From Pseudomonas sp. Gutcm_11s (GTDB taxonomy: Bacteria; Pseudomonadota; Gammaproteobacteria; Pseudomonadales; Pseudomonadaceae), in assembly GCF_028649395.1 (NCBI RefSeq), contig NZ_JAQSUW010000002.1, positions 40,350 to 104,349 on the forward strand: DNA of 64,000 bases, read 5' to 3'. The position numbers were made by a program, and so were the translations under genes. The notes under the pieces are model-generated. The model worked only from the letters and a program-made list of their open reading frames with translations. It ran no database searches and had not been told where the DNA came from. Positions 36,171-45,801 of the stretch are shown one piece after another (within the stretch, counting starts at the first letter, position 1; the number at the start of each line of letters is the position of its first letter).

Positions 36171-37102
36171 GGCTGGCTCCAGAAGTAGGCATGCATGCTC
36201 AGGCGCTGCCGCCAGCTCAGCGGCAGCAACCGATAGCGCTGCCCCAGAGCGAAGCCCAGGTATTTGCAGAAGGTACGCGTCAGCACACCGATCACAGCCA
36301 GTGGCTGCAACGGGCTAAGCGCCGCCGACAGCTCGCCGCGTAGGAAACGCATGCCTTCGCCCGAGGACGCCAGACGCACCCGACTCAACTCATCGTCCAT
36401 GGCCATCAGGGTGCCGATATCGAAATAACGCCGCAGCTCCTGCGCCAAGCTGTAGGCATGGCTATGCACCGCCAGCGCCAAGGGCTGATAGACGCGCACG
36501 CCGCCGCGCTGGAGCAGGCGCAGGGCCGCGGCCATGTCCTCACCCATGGGCAACGCTTCGGGGAAGCCTCCGGCCGCCTGTAGCGCCTGACGCCGATAAG
36601 CAGAGAAGGAGTTGGAGCAGAACACGGCCTTGATGCCACGCGATGCCAGATCAGCCATACCGGTTCGATCCGCCACGGCCGGGTAATTGAACTCCCTGGC
36701 GAAGCGCTCGGCGAGTTTCGATCCTGGCCGGGGCAGCTGGCGGCCATAGACCAGCGCCACCTGTGGATCGTCGAAAGGCTCCAGCAGTTGTTTTAGCCAA
36801 TCGGCGCCCTGCGGGCAGGCGTCCTGAGTGAGAAACACCACGAACTCGCTGTCGGCACACAGGGACAACCCAAGGTTGCGGGTGCTGCCGTGGCCGAACT
36901 CGCTGCGGCGAATGGCATGTAGCTCGAAGCCGGCAGCCCGGATGAGTTCGGCGCTGGTGTCGCTCGATTCCGAGTCGATGAACAGCACCCGGCGCGGTGC
37001 CTCGGGTAACGCCGCAAAAGCGGCAAAGAGACCCGGCAGGTAGCGCTCAGCGTTGAGCGTGAGGATCACCACGCTGCTGCGTGCCACGACATCAGAACGC
37101 AT
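36167..37102 (-). CDS. Glycosyltransferase family 2
   Basis: 311 residues from ATG 37100-37102 with GGAGGC upstream; the frame is open to a TTG at 37114. GT-A motifs: VVILTLNAERYLPGLFAA, FIDSESSDTSAELI, GHGSTRNLGL, VFLTQDACP (TQDA for DxD), AVFCSNSFSAYRRQAL and GEDMAAALRL (ED). It resembles rhamnosyltransferases of O-antigen loci. It overlaps the end of the phosphotransferase gene. Confidence 0.9.
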   Translation of the reverse strand: MRSDVVARSSVVILTLNAERYLPGLFAAFAALPEAPRRVLFIDSESSDTSAELIRAAGFELHAIRRSEFGHGSTRNLGLSLCADSEFVVFLTQDACPQGADWLKQLLEPFDDPQVALVYGRQLPRPGSKLAERFAREFNYPAVADRTGMADLASRGIKAVFCSNSFSAYRRQALQAAGGFPEALPMGEDMAAALRLLQRGGVRVYQPLALAVHSHAYSLAQELRRYFDIGTLMAMDDELSRVRLASSGEGMRFLRGELSAALSPLQPLAVIGVLTRTFCKYLGFALGQRYRLLPLSWRQRLSMHAYFWSQP

Positions 37103-38573
37103 TCTTGCCTCCAAAGCCGCCCAGCACGGTCTTCAGCACGATCCACAGGTCCAGCTCGATGGACCAGTTCTGGATGTATTGGATGTCATAGGAGAAACGC
37201 TCGGTCAGGTGCTCCTCGGTGAAGGTGTTGCCACGCAGGCCATTGACCTGGGCCCAACCCGTAATGCCGGGGCGCACCTTGTAGCGTTCGACGAAATCCT
37301 GCACCACTGCCTCGTAGGTACGGTCGCCGGCTTTCACGCCCGGTGGGTGTGGTCGTGGCCCGACCACCGACATATGCCCCAGCAGCACGTTAATGAACTG
37401 GGGAAACTCATCGAGGCTGGTGCGCCGGAGGAACTCGCCCACCCGGGTAACGCGACTATCGCCACGCTCGGTGAGACGGATTTCCTTGCTCGCACCATCC
37501 GGATCGTGAGTCATGCTACGGAACTTGTAGATGCCAAACAGCTGGTTGCGCAGGCCGTAGCGCTGCTGGCGGAACAACACCGGACCAGGGGACTCCAGAC
37601 GGATAGCGAGGGCGATCAGCAAGCCCAGTGGGAGGAAGGCAAGTAGTGCCGTGGCGGAGAAACCGATATCGAACAGACGCTTGAGCAGCCGCCCCTCTAC
37701 CGGCAACCGATTCATACCCAGCAGCATCATGCGGTGCGGCCCCTGCTTGGGCCAGTTGGCGAAGGCATGCCGCAACACTGGCACCTCGGGCGCCAGGTAG
37801 ACGCTGCCCAACTGGGTCCGTAGCAATGCGGCCAGTTCGTTGACGCGAACTCCGGCACTGTTGGGCAGGGCGATTACCACACCATCTATGTCACGAGGCA
37901 GGCTGCCCAGTTGCGAGGTATTGGCCAGCAGCGGCACCGGCAGGCTAGCCGGATCGATACGCGACTGGCGGTCCTCAATGAAGCCCACTACCTCGATATC
38001 CGGCTCATGCAGCGCCATGTGACGCGCGATGGCTATGCCCTGTTCTCCGGCGCCGACTATCACCAGCCGGGTGCTGTAGTTCCAGTGGCGCGCCAGGCGC
38101 TCCAGCAGGAGCCGCCCGCCGAGGGAGAACACCAGCACCAGCAACAGCAGCGCCACAAGAAGATGGATCGACAATAGCGGGTGCCCGGCCAGCAGCAGCA
38201 GGCACTGCAGTGCAGCGACCGCAATAACGGCGTTGAGCAGCGCGCTGGTGAGTTTCAGAGCCAAGTCTGCTCCGGGCTGGCCCAGCCCCTTGTAGGTACG
38301 TACCGGCATCGACATGCCGAACAGAACTAGGAACACGGCCCACAAGCGCAGCTCATCGCGCAGCCCTGCGGGCTCGCCACCTACCAGCAGCAGCAGCGTC
38401 AGCACCGCGAGGAAACTGGCGACGCCATGCACCAGGCGCAGCAACAAAAGCTCCACGCGCGCCAGCGCTGCCGCATCGAAACGGCGGCTAGCAGTCTTCC
38501 CTTCTTGCGCCACATTCTCGACACGCAGCCTCAGCGCACGCCGAACGGCCCCCATCGCCTCGCTCGAACCCAT
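37092..38573 (-). CDS. Undecaprenyl-phosphate glycosyl-phosphate transferase (initiating enzyme)
   Basis: 493 residues. Four N-terminal membrane helices, a CoA-binding-like Rossmann part ([19 protein letters not shown]), a fifth helix ([17 protein letters not shown]), and the C-terminal catalytic PHPT domain with [48 protein letters not shown] and [12 protein letters not shown]. This is the WcaJ/WbaP group, transferring the first sugar-1-phosphate to the lipid carrier. Confidence 0.93.
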   Translation of the reverse strand: MGSSEAMGAVRRALRLRVENVAQEGKTASRRFDAAALARVELLLLRLVHGVASFLAVLTLLLLVGGEPAGLRDELRLWAVFLVLFGMSMPVRTYKGLGQPGADLALKLTSALLNAVIAVAALQCLLLLAGHPLLSIHLLVALLLLVLVFSLGGRLLLERLARHWNYSTRLVIVGAGEQGIAIARHMALHEPDIEVVGFIEDRQSRIDPASLPVPLLANTSQLGSLPRDIDGVVIALPNSAGVRVNELAALLRTQLGSVYLAPEVPVLRHAFANWPKQGPHRMMLLGMNRLPVEGRLLKRLFDIGFSATALLAFLPLGLLIALAIRLESPGPVLFRQQRYGLRNQLFGIYKFRSMTHDPDGASKEIRLTERGDSRVTRVGEFLRRTSLDEFPQFINVLLGHMSVVGPRPHPPGVKAGDRTYEAVVQDFVERYKVRPGITGWAQVNGLRGNTFTEEHLTERFSYDIQYIQNWSIELDLWIVLKTVLGGFGGKNAF

Positions 38574-38639
38574 GGTCTCTCTCGGAATCTGTCGTTCACG
38601 GGGCGCCGCTCTGATCGAGACGGCGCGACCATCACTGGT

Positions 38640-39668
38640 TCAGACCTGCGCGACTTCGCGGGCAGCCACCAGCGCACCCAGTGCCGGCAGCATCAGCTCT
38701 CCAGGAGTGCCGAACAGCTCGGGGTAGCGATCCAGATTCGAGGCGTACCAATCCACCAGCATGCCTAGGTCATCCTTGAGGCTGTGCTGGGGCTTCCAGC
38801 CCATGTTCTGCAGCTTGTCCCATGAGATGGAGTAACGGGCATCGTTGAAAGGACGATCCGGCACGAACTCCACCACCTCGTCGAGGCCTCGGCCGAAATG
38901 GCCGCACAGCATCTCGGCCATCTGCAGGTTGGTGTACTCCTCGCTGGTACCGATGTTGTAGGTCTGGCCGATCTCACCCTGCTCGGCGACGAACAGCACC
39001 GCGCGCGCGAAGTCTCGCGTGCTGAGGTAGTGCCGACGATTGCTGCCATTGCCATGCAGCGGCAGGCGCCGGCCGGTCAGCAGGTGGCAGATGAAGCGCG
39101 GAATGATCTTCTCGGGGAACTGGCGGATGCCATAGAGGTTGTTTGCCCGGATGATCACGATGGGCTCGTGGTAGGACTGTATGTAGCCCCGCAGAATCAT
39201 CTCGGCCGCAGCCTTGGAGGAGGAGTAGGGGTTGGTGGGCCGCAGCACATCGTCTTCGGCCGCCGCGCCATGCATGACCTCGCCATAGACTTCGTCAGTG
39301 CTGACATGCACCACTTTGGGCACTCGCTCCTGGCGGCAGGCCTCCATCAGTGCATGAGTGCCCAGAACGTTGGTGCGGGTGAACTCCAGAGAGTTGCCGA
39401 AGGAATTGTCCACGTGGCTCTCCGCTGCCGCATGGATCACTAGGCTGGCATCTTTCACCACCCGGCGACACAGCTCCAGATCCGCCACGTCACCGACCAG
39501 CAACTGAGCACGGTTGGAGAACACATGGTGGGAAATGTTTCTGACATCCCCCGCATAGGTCATCTTGTCCAGGATGACCACACGGGCATCCGGGTACTTC
39601 AGACAAGCCTCATCAACGATATGTGACCCGGCGAAACCGGCACCACCCGTAATTACGATCTTGCGCAT
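38640..39668 (-). CDS. rfbB: dTDP-glucose 4,6-dehydratase-like NAD epimerase/dehydratase
   Basis: 342 residues. VITGGAGFAGSHIVDE (NAD-binding), HAAAESHVDNSF, HVSTDEVYGE with the D-E pair of dehydratases, NPYSSSKAAAE (Y-x-x-x-K), NNLYGIRQFPEKIIPRFI and RHYLSTRDFARAV are all RmlB features. It would make a 4-keto-6-deoxy nucleotide sugar. The other rml genes are not in this locus, so either they are elsewhere or the product is shared. It is followed by 66 bases before the phosphotransferase. Confidence 0.85.
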   Translation of the reverse strand: MRKIVITGGAGFAGSHIVDEACLKYPDARVVILDKMTYAGDVRNISHHVFSNRAQLLVGDVADLELCRRVVKDASLVIHAAAESHVDNSFGNSLEFTRTNVLGTHALMEACRQERVPKVVHVSTDEVYGEVMHGAAAEDDVLRPTNPYSSSKAAAEMILRGYIQSYHEPIVIIRANNLYGIRQFPEKIIPRFICHLLTGRRLPLHGNGSNRRHYLSTRDFARAVLFVAEQGEIGQTYNIGTSEEYTNLQMAEMLCGHFGRGLDEVVEFVPDRPFNDARYSISWDKLQNMGWKPQHSLKDDLGMLVDWYASNLDRYPELFGTPGELMLPALGALVAAREVAQV

Positions 39669-39838
39669 GCAAAGTCCCTCCCCGGCAACTTTCCGAACAC
39701 GGAAAGCCGAGCGTGATACCCATTATCAAAAATGGAGCTTTAGTTGAGTCGCACCTCAGCGCTTTTAACTTTCGCCCACTAGAGCAGTTAAAATTGACGC
39801 CATTTTTTTATCGTTATTATTTAAAGCAGTGCGCGACA

Positions 39839-41089
39839 TCAACGGTTAGCTACACGCACCCAGAAAAAACAAACCAGCATCAGCAGACCAGCAAAATTCA
39901 CGCCAGCGTATATGTGTGAAAGCCCATTTGAAGACAGGAAATTCCACGACAAAAAGCTAGCAAGCACTATCAGCAACAACGAAGTCGCATGATAGAGCAG
40001 GTTTGTGACGGGTATTCGAGCCGCCAACAGCGCCAACTGCAAGGGAGCTGCCAATGCAATGAACAACCCGCCTAAGGCCAGATAAAAAAGCGAGGCCTCC
40101 CCCGCCCGATATCCGTCTCCATAGAAGAGCGCCAGCAACGCGCCACCTTGCAGCCAGACGAGCGACACAAATACCAAGGCAGGCCCCATGAACAGCAGCG
40201 CCACCTTCCCTACGTATCGCGACAAAGCCTTGGGCGCCATCACCTGATAGCGCTCCATGAACCTCGGGCGAAAATAATTGGTCAATCCGATCAGCAGCGG
40301 ATTCAGCAAATTCGCCAGCGCCATACACGCCGCAAAAATCCCGGCTCCCGCAGCCCCAGCCTTAGCCAAAACTAGCCAGGGGTAGAGCTGCGCCCCAGCC
40401 ACATGGCATGTCGTACCCAGAATCAACCAGCGACCGTACTGAAAGTACTGACGCAACCAATACCGCGTCTCCCGCCCCCAGCCAGCCCTGAATTCAATGC
40501 TTAAGTGCCTGAAAAACAGAAAGATAGAGAAAGCTATCGCAACAGTAATCGCTACATAAGCTGTGGCGGCAGACAGATACCCCGTGACACCTAGAACGAA
40601 GACTAAAACAACTTGCAGGCCAGATGAAAGCACATCATTGCAAAATGCCATCGTCAATTTATTAGCGACATGTAAATGACGCTTAAACATTTCCCTGAAG
40701 GCAATAGCCAATAGTGCAAATGGCAAGGAGATAACAACACTCTCCAAACTCTGCACACCGGAAAGAAAGAGAATAGGAACACTCAGCCCCAAGACTACCG
40801 ACAGGCCAAATACCCCGCAGTAGGCAGCCATAAGCATGGAGCTGCGTCGCGCAGGAGCACTTGAGTAGAAGTAGGTATAGGGCGTTGCCAGCAGGGCATC
40901 ACTTATACAAACAGTCAGGAAGCAGAACGAGTATGCGACAGCGTAATAGCCAAGCTCCGCCTGCCCACCCCAGCGAGCAATAAGCAAACCAGTCAGAAAA
41001 GTTGAAATGCTTTGTGCCGCCTGCCCTGACAGCACGAACATCGCCCCCCCCAGATGCGCACGCATCCAAGCCAGGTATCTCGCCCCCAT
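39839..41089 (-). CDS. Oligosaccharide flippase (Wzx-type) membrane protein
   Basis: 416 residues from ATG 41087-41089 (GTG 41101 also possible). About twelve hydrophobic segments; FVLSGQAAQSISTFLTGLLIARWGG is the usual first part of the polysaccharide-biosynthesis/MOP family. It would flip lipid-linked repeat units. It is visibly less GC-rich than its neighbours, a common trait of Wzx genes and a hint of horizontal origin. First gene of the 14-gene run. Confidence 0.85.
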   Translation of the reverse strand: MGARYLAWMRAHLGGAMFVLSGQAAQSISTFLTGLLIARWGGQAELGYYAVAYSFCFLTVCISDALLATPYTYFYSSAPARRSSMLMAAYCGVFGLSVVLGLSVPILFLSGVQSLESVVISLPFALLAIAFREMFKRHLHVANKLTMAFCNDVLSSGLQVVLVFVLGVTGYLSAATAYVAITVAIAFSIFLFFRHLSIEFRAGWGRETRYWLRQYFQYGRWLILGTTCHVAGAQLYPWLVLAKAGAAGAGIFAACMALANLLNPLLIGLTNYFRPRFMERYQVMAPKALSRYVGKVALLFMGPALVFVSLVWLQGGALLALFYGDGYRAGEASLFYLALGGLFIALAAPLQLALLAARIPVTNLLYHATSLLLIVLASFLSWNFLSSNGLSHIYAGVNFAGLLMLVCFFWVRVANR

Positions 41090-41486
41090 ACGCCCCAACA
41101 CCCCTATGCACGACTACCTAACTAACGGAAACTGCTGCGCCTCACCCAAGACTGCCAGCAGAACGACTGGCCCTCTGTACCATTGAAATGGGCTAACCAA
41201 TAGAGAGTCGCCCACAGGATAGAAGGCACATAGCCACCAAACCAGCCCCGCCATCCACTACCGCTTGGCTCTCAAGTCCATTCGCACCACAAGTCGAGCT
41301 CAGATCCAATTCCGCAGACCGCTCTCAGGTTACTCGACTACCATCGCCGCCCTGCAAAGCCCCTTCTACCCCCACCTGAACACATGCCCCGCCGGCCTGC
41401 ACCGCAGCTTTCCTGATAGAATCCCGCCCTTCGCGCACTGGCGAGCCTGCCGTCCGCTCTTGCACCTCTGCTTTCCGATCGCCGCC
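41090..41486. other. Divergent promoter region between polysaccharide operon and dusA
   Basis: About 390 bases. The dusA frame is open through most of it, but its family N-terminus starts at 41487. It must hold the promoter(s) of the polysaccharide operon and dusA. I see no clear operator, JUMPstart-like element or RNA gene. Confidence 0.4.
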
Positions 41487-42497
41487 ATGCCCCTAAAATC
41501 AGCTTCAACCGCAGACACCCAGCGCCCGCCACTCTGCCGCCGCTTCTCCGTCGCCCCCATGATGGACTGGACGGATCGTCACTGCCGCTACTTCCTGCGC
41601 CAGCTGTCCAGCCAGGCACTGCTCTACACCGAGATGGTCACCACCGGCGCCCTGCTGCATGGCGACACCCAGCGCTTCCTGCGCTACCACGACTGCGAGC
41701 ACCCGCTGGCCCTGCAGCTGGGCGGTAGCAATCCTGTCGATCTTGCCGCCTGCGCACGCCTGGCCGAGGAGCATGGCTACGACGAGGTCAACCTGAACGT
41801 CGGCTGCCCCAGCGACCGGGTGCAGAACAACATGATCGGCGCCTGCCTGATGGGCCACCCGCAGCTGGTGGCAGACTGCGTCAAAGCCATGCAGGACGCG
41901 GTGAAGATTCCAGTGACGGTCAAACACCGCATCGGCATCAACGGCCGCGACAGCTACGCCGAGCTGTGCGACTTCGTTGGTACCGTACGCGAAGCCGGCT
42001 GCACCAGCTTCACCGTGCATGCACGCATCGCCATCCTCGAGGGCCTGTCGCCCAAGGAGAACCGCGAGATTCCGCCGCTGCGCTATGAGGTGGCGGCGCA
42101 GCTCAAGCAGGACTTCCCGGACCTGGAGATCATCCTCAATGGCGGTATCAAGACCCTCGAGGAATGCCAGGCCCACCTGCAGACCTTCGATGGCGTGATG
42201 CTGGGCCGCGAGGCCTATCACAACCCCTACCTGCTGGCGCAGGTCGATCAGCAGTTGTTTGGCCTGGACAAGCCGGTGATCAGCCGAGCCGAGGCGCTGA
42301 CCCGCATGCGCCCCTATATCGAGCAGCATCTTGCCGAAGGCGGGGCGATGCACCATATCACCCGCCATGTGCTGGGTCTGGCCCAAGGCTTCCCTGGCGC
42401 CCGCCGCTTCCGCCAACTGCTCTCGGTAGACGTGCACAAGACCCAGGACCCGCTGGCCCTGCTCGACCAGGCCATCGAACTGCTCGCCGGCCACTGA
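41487..42497 (+). CDS. dusA: tRNA-dihydrouridine synthase A
   Basis: 336 residues from ATG 41487, which gives the usual DusA N-terminus before RFSVAPMMDWTDRHCRYF; the frame extends upstream without conservation. FMN-barrel motifs include TEMVTTGALLHG, NVGCPSDRVQNN with the catalytic cysteine, VKHRIGI, FTVHAR and ILNGGI. It reduces U20/U20a in tRNA D-loops. Confidence 0.93.
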   Translation: MPLKSASTADTQRPPLCRRFSVAPMMDWTDRHCRYFLRQLSSQALLYTEMVTTGALLHGDTQRFLRYHDCEHPLALQLGGSNPVDLAACARLAEEHGYDEVNLNVGCPSDRVQNNMIGACLMGHPQLVADCVKAMQDAVKIPVTVKHRIGINGRDSYAELCDFVGTVREAGCTSFTVHARIAILEGLSPKENREIPPLRYEVAAQLKQDFPDLEIILNGGIKTLEECQAHLQTFDGVMLGREAYHNPYLLAQVDQQLFGLDKPVISRAEALTRMRPYIEQHLAEGGAMHHITRHVLGLAQGFPGARRFRQLLSVDVHKTQDPLALLDQAIELLAGH

Positions 42498-42572
42498 AAA
42501 GCCCGCGCCAGACGTTGAAGCGCCCCGTGCGGCTCGGGTAAGGTCGAGGTCATGTAACGACAGGGCCTCGTC

Positions 42573-43496
42573 ATGACCTCCAAGCTGGACCAACTCAAGC
42601 AGTTCACCACCGTGGTCGCCGATACCGGAGACCTCGACGCCATCAGCCGGCTCAAACCGGTAGACGCCACCACCAACCCCTCGCTGCTACTCAAGGCCGC
42701 CGCGCTACCGCGCTACGCCGAGCTACTGGACCAGGCAGTGGCCGGCTGCGCCGGTGACCTCGGCCTGGCCTGCGACCGCTTCGGCGTGGCCGTCGGCCAG
42801 GAGATCCTCAAGGTGATTCCGGGGCGCATCTCCACCGAGGTGGACGCCCGCCTGTCCTTCGACACCCAGGCCACCCTGCGCCGCGCCGAACGCATCATCG
42901 GCCTGTACGACCAGGCCGGCATCGGCCGTGAGCGAGTGCTGATCAAGATCGCCTCAACCTGGGAAGGCATACGCGCCGCCGAGCAGCTGGAGAAGTCCGG
43001 CGTCCAGACCAACCTGACCCTGCTGTTCTCCTTCGCTCAGGCCGCGGCGTGCGCCGACGCCGGCGTGTTCCTCATCTCGCCCTTCGTCGGCCGCATCTAC
43101 GACTGGTACAAGAAGGCCGAAGGCCGCGACTTCGTTGGCGCCGAGGACCCGGGCGTGAAATCCGTCTCGCGCATCTACCAGTACTACAAGGCCAACGGCT
43201 ACCCGACCGTGGTGATGGGCGCGAGCTTCCGTAATCCGGGCCAGATCGAACAGCTGGCGGGCTGTGACCGCCTGACCATCAGCCCCGAGCTGCTGCAGCA
43301 ACTGGCCGACGACCAAGGCGAGCTGCCACGCACCCTCACTCCCGGTGCCGGCGAAGCGCGCCAGGCACTGGATGAGAAAGGCTTCCGCTGGGCCATGAAC
43401 GAAGACGCCATGGCTACCGAGAAACTGGCCGAGGGCATCCGCCTGTTCGCCCGCGACCAGGAGAAACTGGAAGCACTGCTGGCCAACCGCAGCTGA
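42573..43496 (+). CDS. tal: Transaldolase
   Basis: 307 residues. [13 protein letters not shown] near the N-terminus and [19 protein letters not shown] with the Schiff-base lysine are TalB signatures; [12 protein letters not shown] and VMGASFRN also match. Pentose phosphate pathway, cytoplasm. Followed by a strong terminator. Confidence 0.96.
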   Translation: MTSKLDQLKQFTTVVADTGDLDAISRLKPVDATTNPSLLLKAAALPRYAELLDQAVAGCAGDLGLACDRFGVAVGQEILKVIPGRISTEVDARLSFDTQATLRRAERIIGLYDQAGIGRERVLIKIASTWEGIRAAEQLEKSGVQTNLTLLFSFAQAAACADAGVFLISPFVGRIYDWYKKAEGRDFVGAEDPGVKSVSRIYQYYKANGYPTVVMGASFRNPGQIEQLAGCDRLTISPELLQQLADDQGELPRTLTPGAGEARQALDEKGFRWAMNEDAMATEKLAEGIRLFARDQEKLEALLANRS

Positions 43497-43509
43497 TCGG
43501 CAAGCAAAT

Positions 43510-43546
43510 AAAAAGGGCGATATCCACAGTGGATATCGCCCTTTTT
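43510..43546. terminator. Bidirectional terminator between tal and the STAS gene
   Basis: AAAAAGGGCGATATCC against GGATATCGCCCTTTTT, a long stem with a short loop, ends with A/T-runs on both strands. Confidence 0.9.
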
Positions 43547-43562
43547 CATGCCCGCTCGAAAC

Positions 43563-44057
43563 TCAGCTGCGCTCCAGCGCGCTCACCAAGTCGTGGAAGG
43601 CCTCGCGGTTGGACTCATTGAGCCCCATGAGAATACGGTGAGCTTCCAGCACCTTGGCCTTGACCACCTCTTCCGACTGGTCCTGCGATGGCAGGTCGCT
43701 CAGACACTCCGGGCACGGGATTGGCCGGTCGACGATGTTGAACACCTGATCAAAGCCCATGGACTGCAGCAGACGGGTGATGTCCTCGTGGGTGGTGACC
43801 ACGGTGGGCAACAGGCCGATCTTCTGCCTGGACAGGATGGAGAGCTTGGCCAGCAGGCCAAGGGTAGTGCTATCGATGCTACGGGTTTCCGTCAGATCGA
43901 TGACGATCGCCGAGAAATTCAGCGCCGAGAAGATTTTTTCGATCGTGGAATCCAGCGCCGAACACAAAGTCAGGCGGACTTCGCCGATGAACTTCAGAAC
44001 GAAGGTACCGTCCTGCTCGGCGAACTGGATCCTACCGGGGCTATTCCCAGGATTCAT
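43563..44057 (-). CDS. STAS-domain anti-sigma factor antagonist (RssC-like)
   Basis: 164 residues. The STAS fold spans about residues 8-110; IDLTETRSIDSTTLGLLAKL carries the phosphorylatable serine site (S63, T64). The C-terminal extension has a C-P-E-C pair (CPECLSDL) not usual in simple antagonists. It overlaps the response regulator by four bases, forming a partner-switch pair in which the PP2C domain could dephosphorylate it. Pseudomonas RssB/RssC is the likely equivalent. Confidence 0.82.
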   Translation of the reverse strand: MNPGNSPGRIQFAEQDGTFVLKFIGEVRLTLCSALDSTIEKIFSALNFSAIVIDLTETRSIDSTTLGLLAKLSILSRQKIGLLPTVVTTHEDITRLLQSMGFDQVFNIVDRPIPCPECLSDLPSQDQSEEVVKAKVLEAHRILMGLNESNREAFHDLVSALERS

Positions 44058-45238
44058 GCAAGGTTCCTGCTCAACACCAGCAAGGCAATATCATCCGGCA
44101 TCTCGCCGAGATTGGCCAGCCCGAACACCTGACGCAACCCGTCGAGGGTGCCACCAGCCTCGCTAACCAGCCTAGGCAGCGCGGCCTCTTTGTCTTTGAG
44201 CGTATCGCCGGGCAAAAGGTCCAGAATGCCGTCGGACATCAGACTGAGGCTGAAGGACTGCGGCAACTGCATGACCAGATCGTTGTAAGTGGCTTCTTCG
44301 AACAGCCCGACCGGCAGGCCGCGGCCCTCCAGGTATCGGGCCTCGCCCTCGCTGAACAGCACCGGCAACGGCAGATGGCCACCAATGCTGTAGGTCAGCT
44401 GGCCGCTCTGCAGGTCGATCACGCCGCCCAGCATCGTTACATGCTTGCCCAGCTTGCAGTTGATCAGGCCCCGGTTGATATGGCCGAGCACATCGGAGGG
44501 CTTGAACTCGGGCAACACACCATTGCGCCGCCACTCGTAGAGCAGGCGCGTGGTCATGAACTTGAGCAGCACGGTGACGAAGGCCGAGGAAGCGCCGTGG
44601 CCGGAAACGTCGGCCAGATAGAAGGCCACCCGATGCTCGTCGACACGGAAGTAGTCGGCGAAGTCGCCAGACAGGTACAGCGACGGGATGATCTGGTGCG
44701 CGAACTGCAGACCATCCGCCTCCCAGGGCGTGGTCGGCAGCATGTTCATCTGCACCTGGCGCCCGGCGTTCTGGTCTTCCTGCAGCAGATGCAGACTGGC
44801 CTGCAGCTCGCGGTTGGCCGCTTCCAGTTTTTCGCGATAGCGCTGGTTCTCCAGGCGCAGGTGCGAGCGATCCAGCGCGCGGTGCACCGAGTGCTCCAGC
44901 ACGGCCAGGTCTTCCAGGGGCTTGATCAGGTAGTCAGCGGCGCCCAGGCGCAGGGCTTCCACCGCATCGTTCATCACTCCGGCGCCGGAGACGACGATGA
45001 CCGGGACTTCGCTGTTGAGCACATTGATCCGGCGGATCAGTTCGAGGCCGTCGATCTGCGGCATGCGCAGATCGCAGATGATCAGGTCGGGCTGTTCACG
45101 CTCGAACACCTCCAATCCCTGCAGACCGTTCCCGGCCTGCAAGACCTGGAAACCGCTGTCGTCTAGATAGGCGGCGAGGCTCGCTCGCACTACCTCGTCA
45201 TCATCGATAAGCAGCAGCTTGGCGCTGGTTTTGTGCAT
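44054..45238 (-). CDS. rssB: Response regulator with PP2C phosphatase output (RssB-like)
   Basis: 394 residues from ATG 45236-45238. REC domain: LLIDDDEVVRASLAAYL, phospho-acceptor D56 in ICDLRMP, and the K of YLIKPLED. A coiled-coil linker (about 125-165) leads to a PP2C/SpoIIE domain with SGDFADYF, ADVSGHGASSAF, LMSDGILDLLP and DDIALLVL, so the metal-binding aspartates are present, unlike the degenerate PP2C of E. coli RssB. It is expected to control RpoS through the partner STAS protein. Confidence 0.82.
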   Translation of the reverse strand: MHKTSAKLLLIDDDEVVRASLAAYLDDSGFQVLQAGNGLQGLEVFEREQPDLIICDLRMPQIDGLELIRRINVLNSEVPVIVVSGAGVMNDAVEALRLGAADYLIKPLEDLAVLEHSVHRALDRSHLRLENQRYREKLEAANRELQASLHLLQEDQNAGRQVQMNMLPTTPWEADGLQFAHQIIPSLYLSGDFADYFRVDEHRVAFYLADVSGHGASSAFVTVLLKFMTTRLLYEWRRNGVLPEFKPSDVLGHINRGLINCKLGKHVTMLGGVIDLQSGQLTYSIGGHLPLPVLFSEGEARYLEGRGLPVGLFEEATYNDLVMQLPQSFSLSLMSDGILDLLPGDTLKDKEAALPRLVSEAGGTLDGLRQVFGLANLGEMPDDIALLVLSRNLA

Positions 45239-45451
45239 GGGCCATCCAGGCAAACGACGCCGGAAAGAAGTTGAACGTGGCGCCGGAGGCAGACGAAACG
45301 TCTACACCCGGTCGATTCAAGGCGCAGACGGTACTCCCATCCGCCAGGCGATTCAAGCAGCCTGCCGATTGTCGCCCAGCGCCTTTACACCTGAAATCGG
45401 CGGGGGTTATAAACCCTTGGGGAGCGCCCTTAAAACAAGAGGATAGGGTCC

Positions 45452-45751
45452 ATGAGCCAGAATGATCGTGCCTACAGCGAGAAACGTGATTTCATCCGCA
45501 TGCGACTGGAAACCCCGGTCACCCTCCACCACGCCGGCAAGGAAATCCAGGCCCAGTGCCTCGACCTGTCCAGTACTGGCATGCACGTGGAAGCCAACTG
45601 CCAACTGGCAATGGGCGATCAGGTGAAAGTACACATCCCTTCCGACCACAGCGAACTCAAGGGGCTCGAAGCCCAGACCGAAGTGGTGCGAGTGACGCCA
45701 CTGGACAACGGCCGGACCTCGATAGGCCTGGCGATACTGTCGATGAGCTGA
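45452..45751 (+). CDS. PilZ-domain protein (putative c-di-GMP binder)
   Basis: 99 residues, a single PilZ domain. EKRDFIRMRLETPV holds the R-x-x-x-R c-di-GMP motif (R12, R16) and CLDLSSTGMHVE the D-x-S-x-x-G motif. It follows the RssB-like regulator divergently. Target process unknown. Confidence 0.9.
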   Translation: MSQNDRAYSEKRDFIRMRLETPVTLHHAGKEIQAQCLDLSSTGMHVEANCQLAMGDQVKVHIPSDHSELKGLEAQTEVVRVTPLDNGRTSIGLAILSMS

Positions 45752-45756
45752 AAACA

Positions 45757-45782
45757 AGAAAGGCGGCCTAGGCCGCCTTTCT
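45757..45782. terminator. Bidirectional terminator between PilZ gene and mlaA
   Basis: AGAAAGGCGGCC and GGCCGCCTTTCT form a near-continuous palindrome between the convergent genes. Confidence 0.8.
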
Positions 45783-45801
45783 GCTGTTTCGGCTGGACGA
45801 A

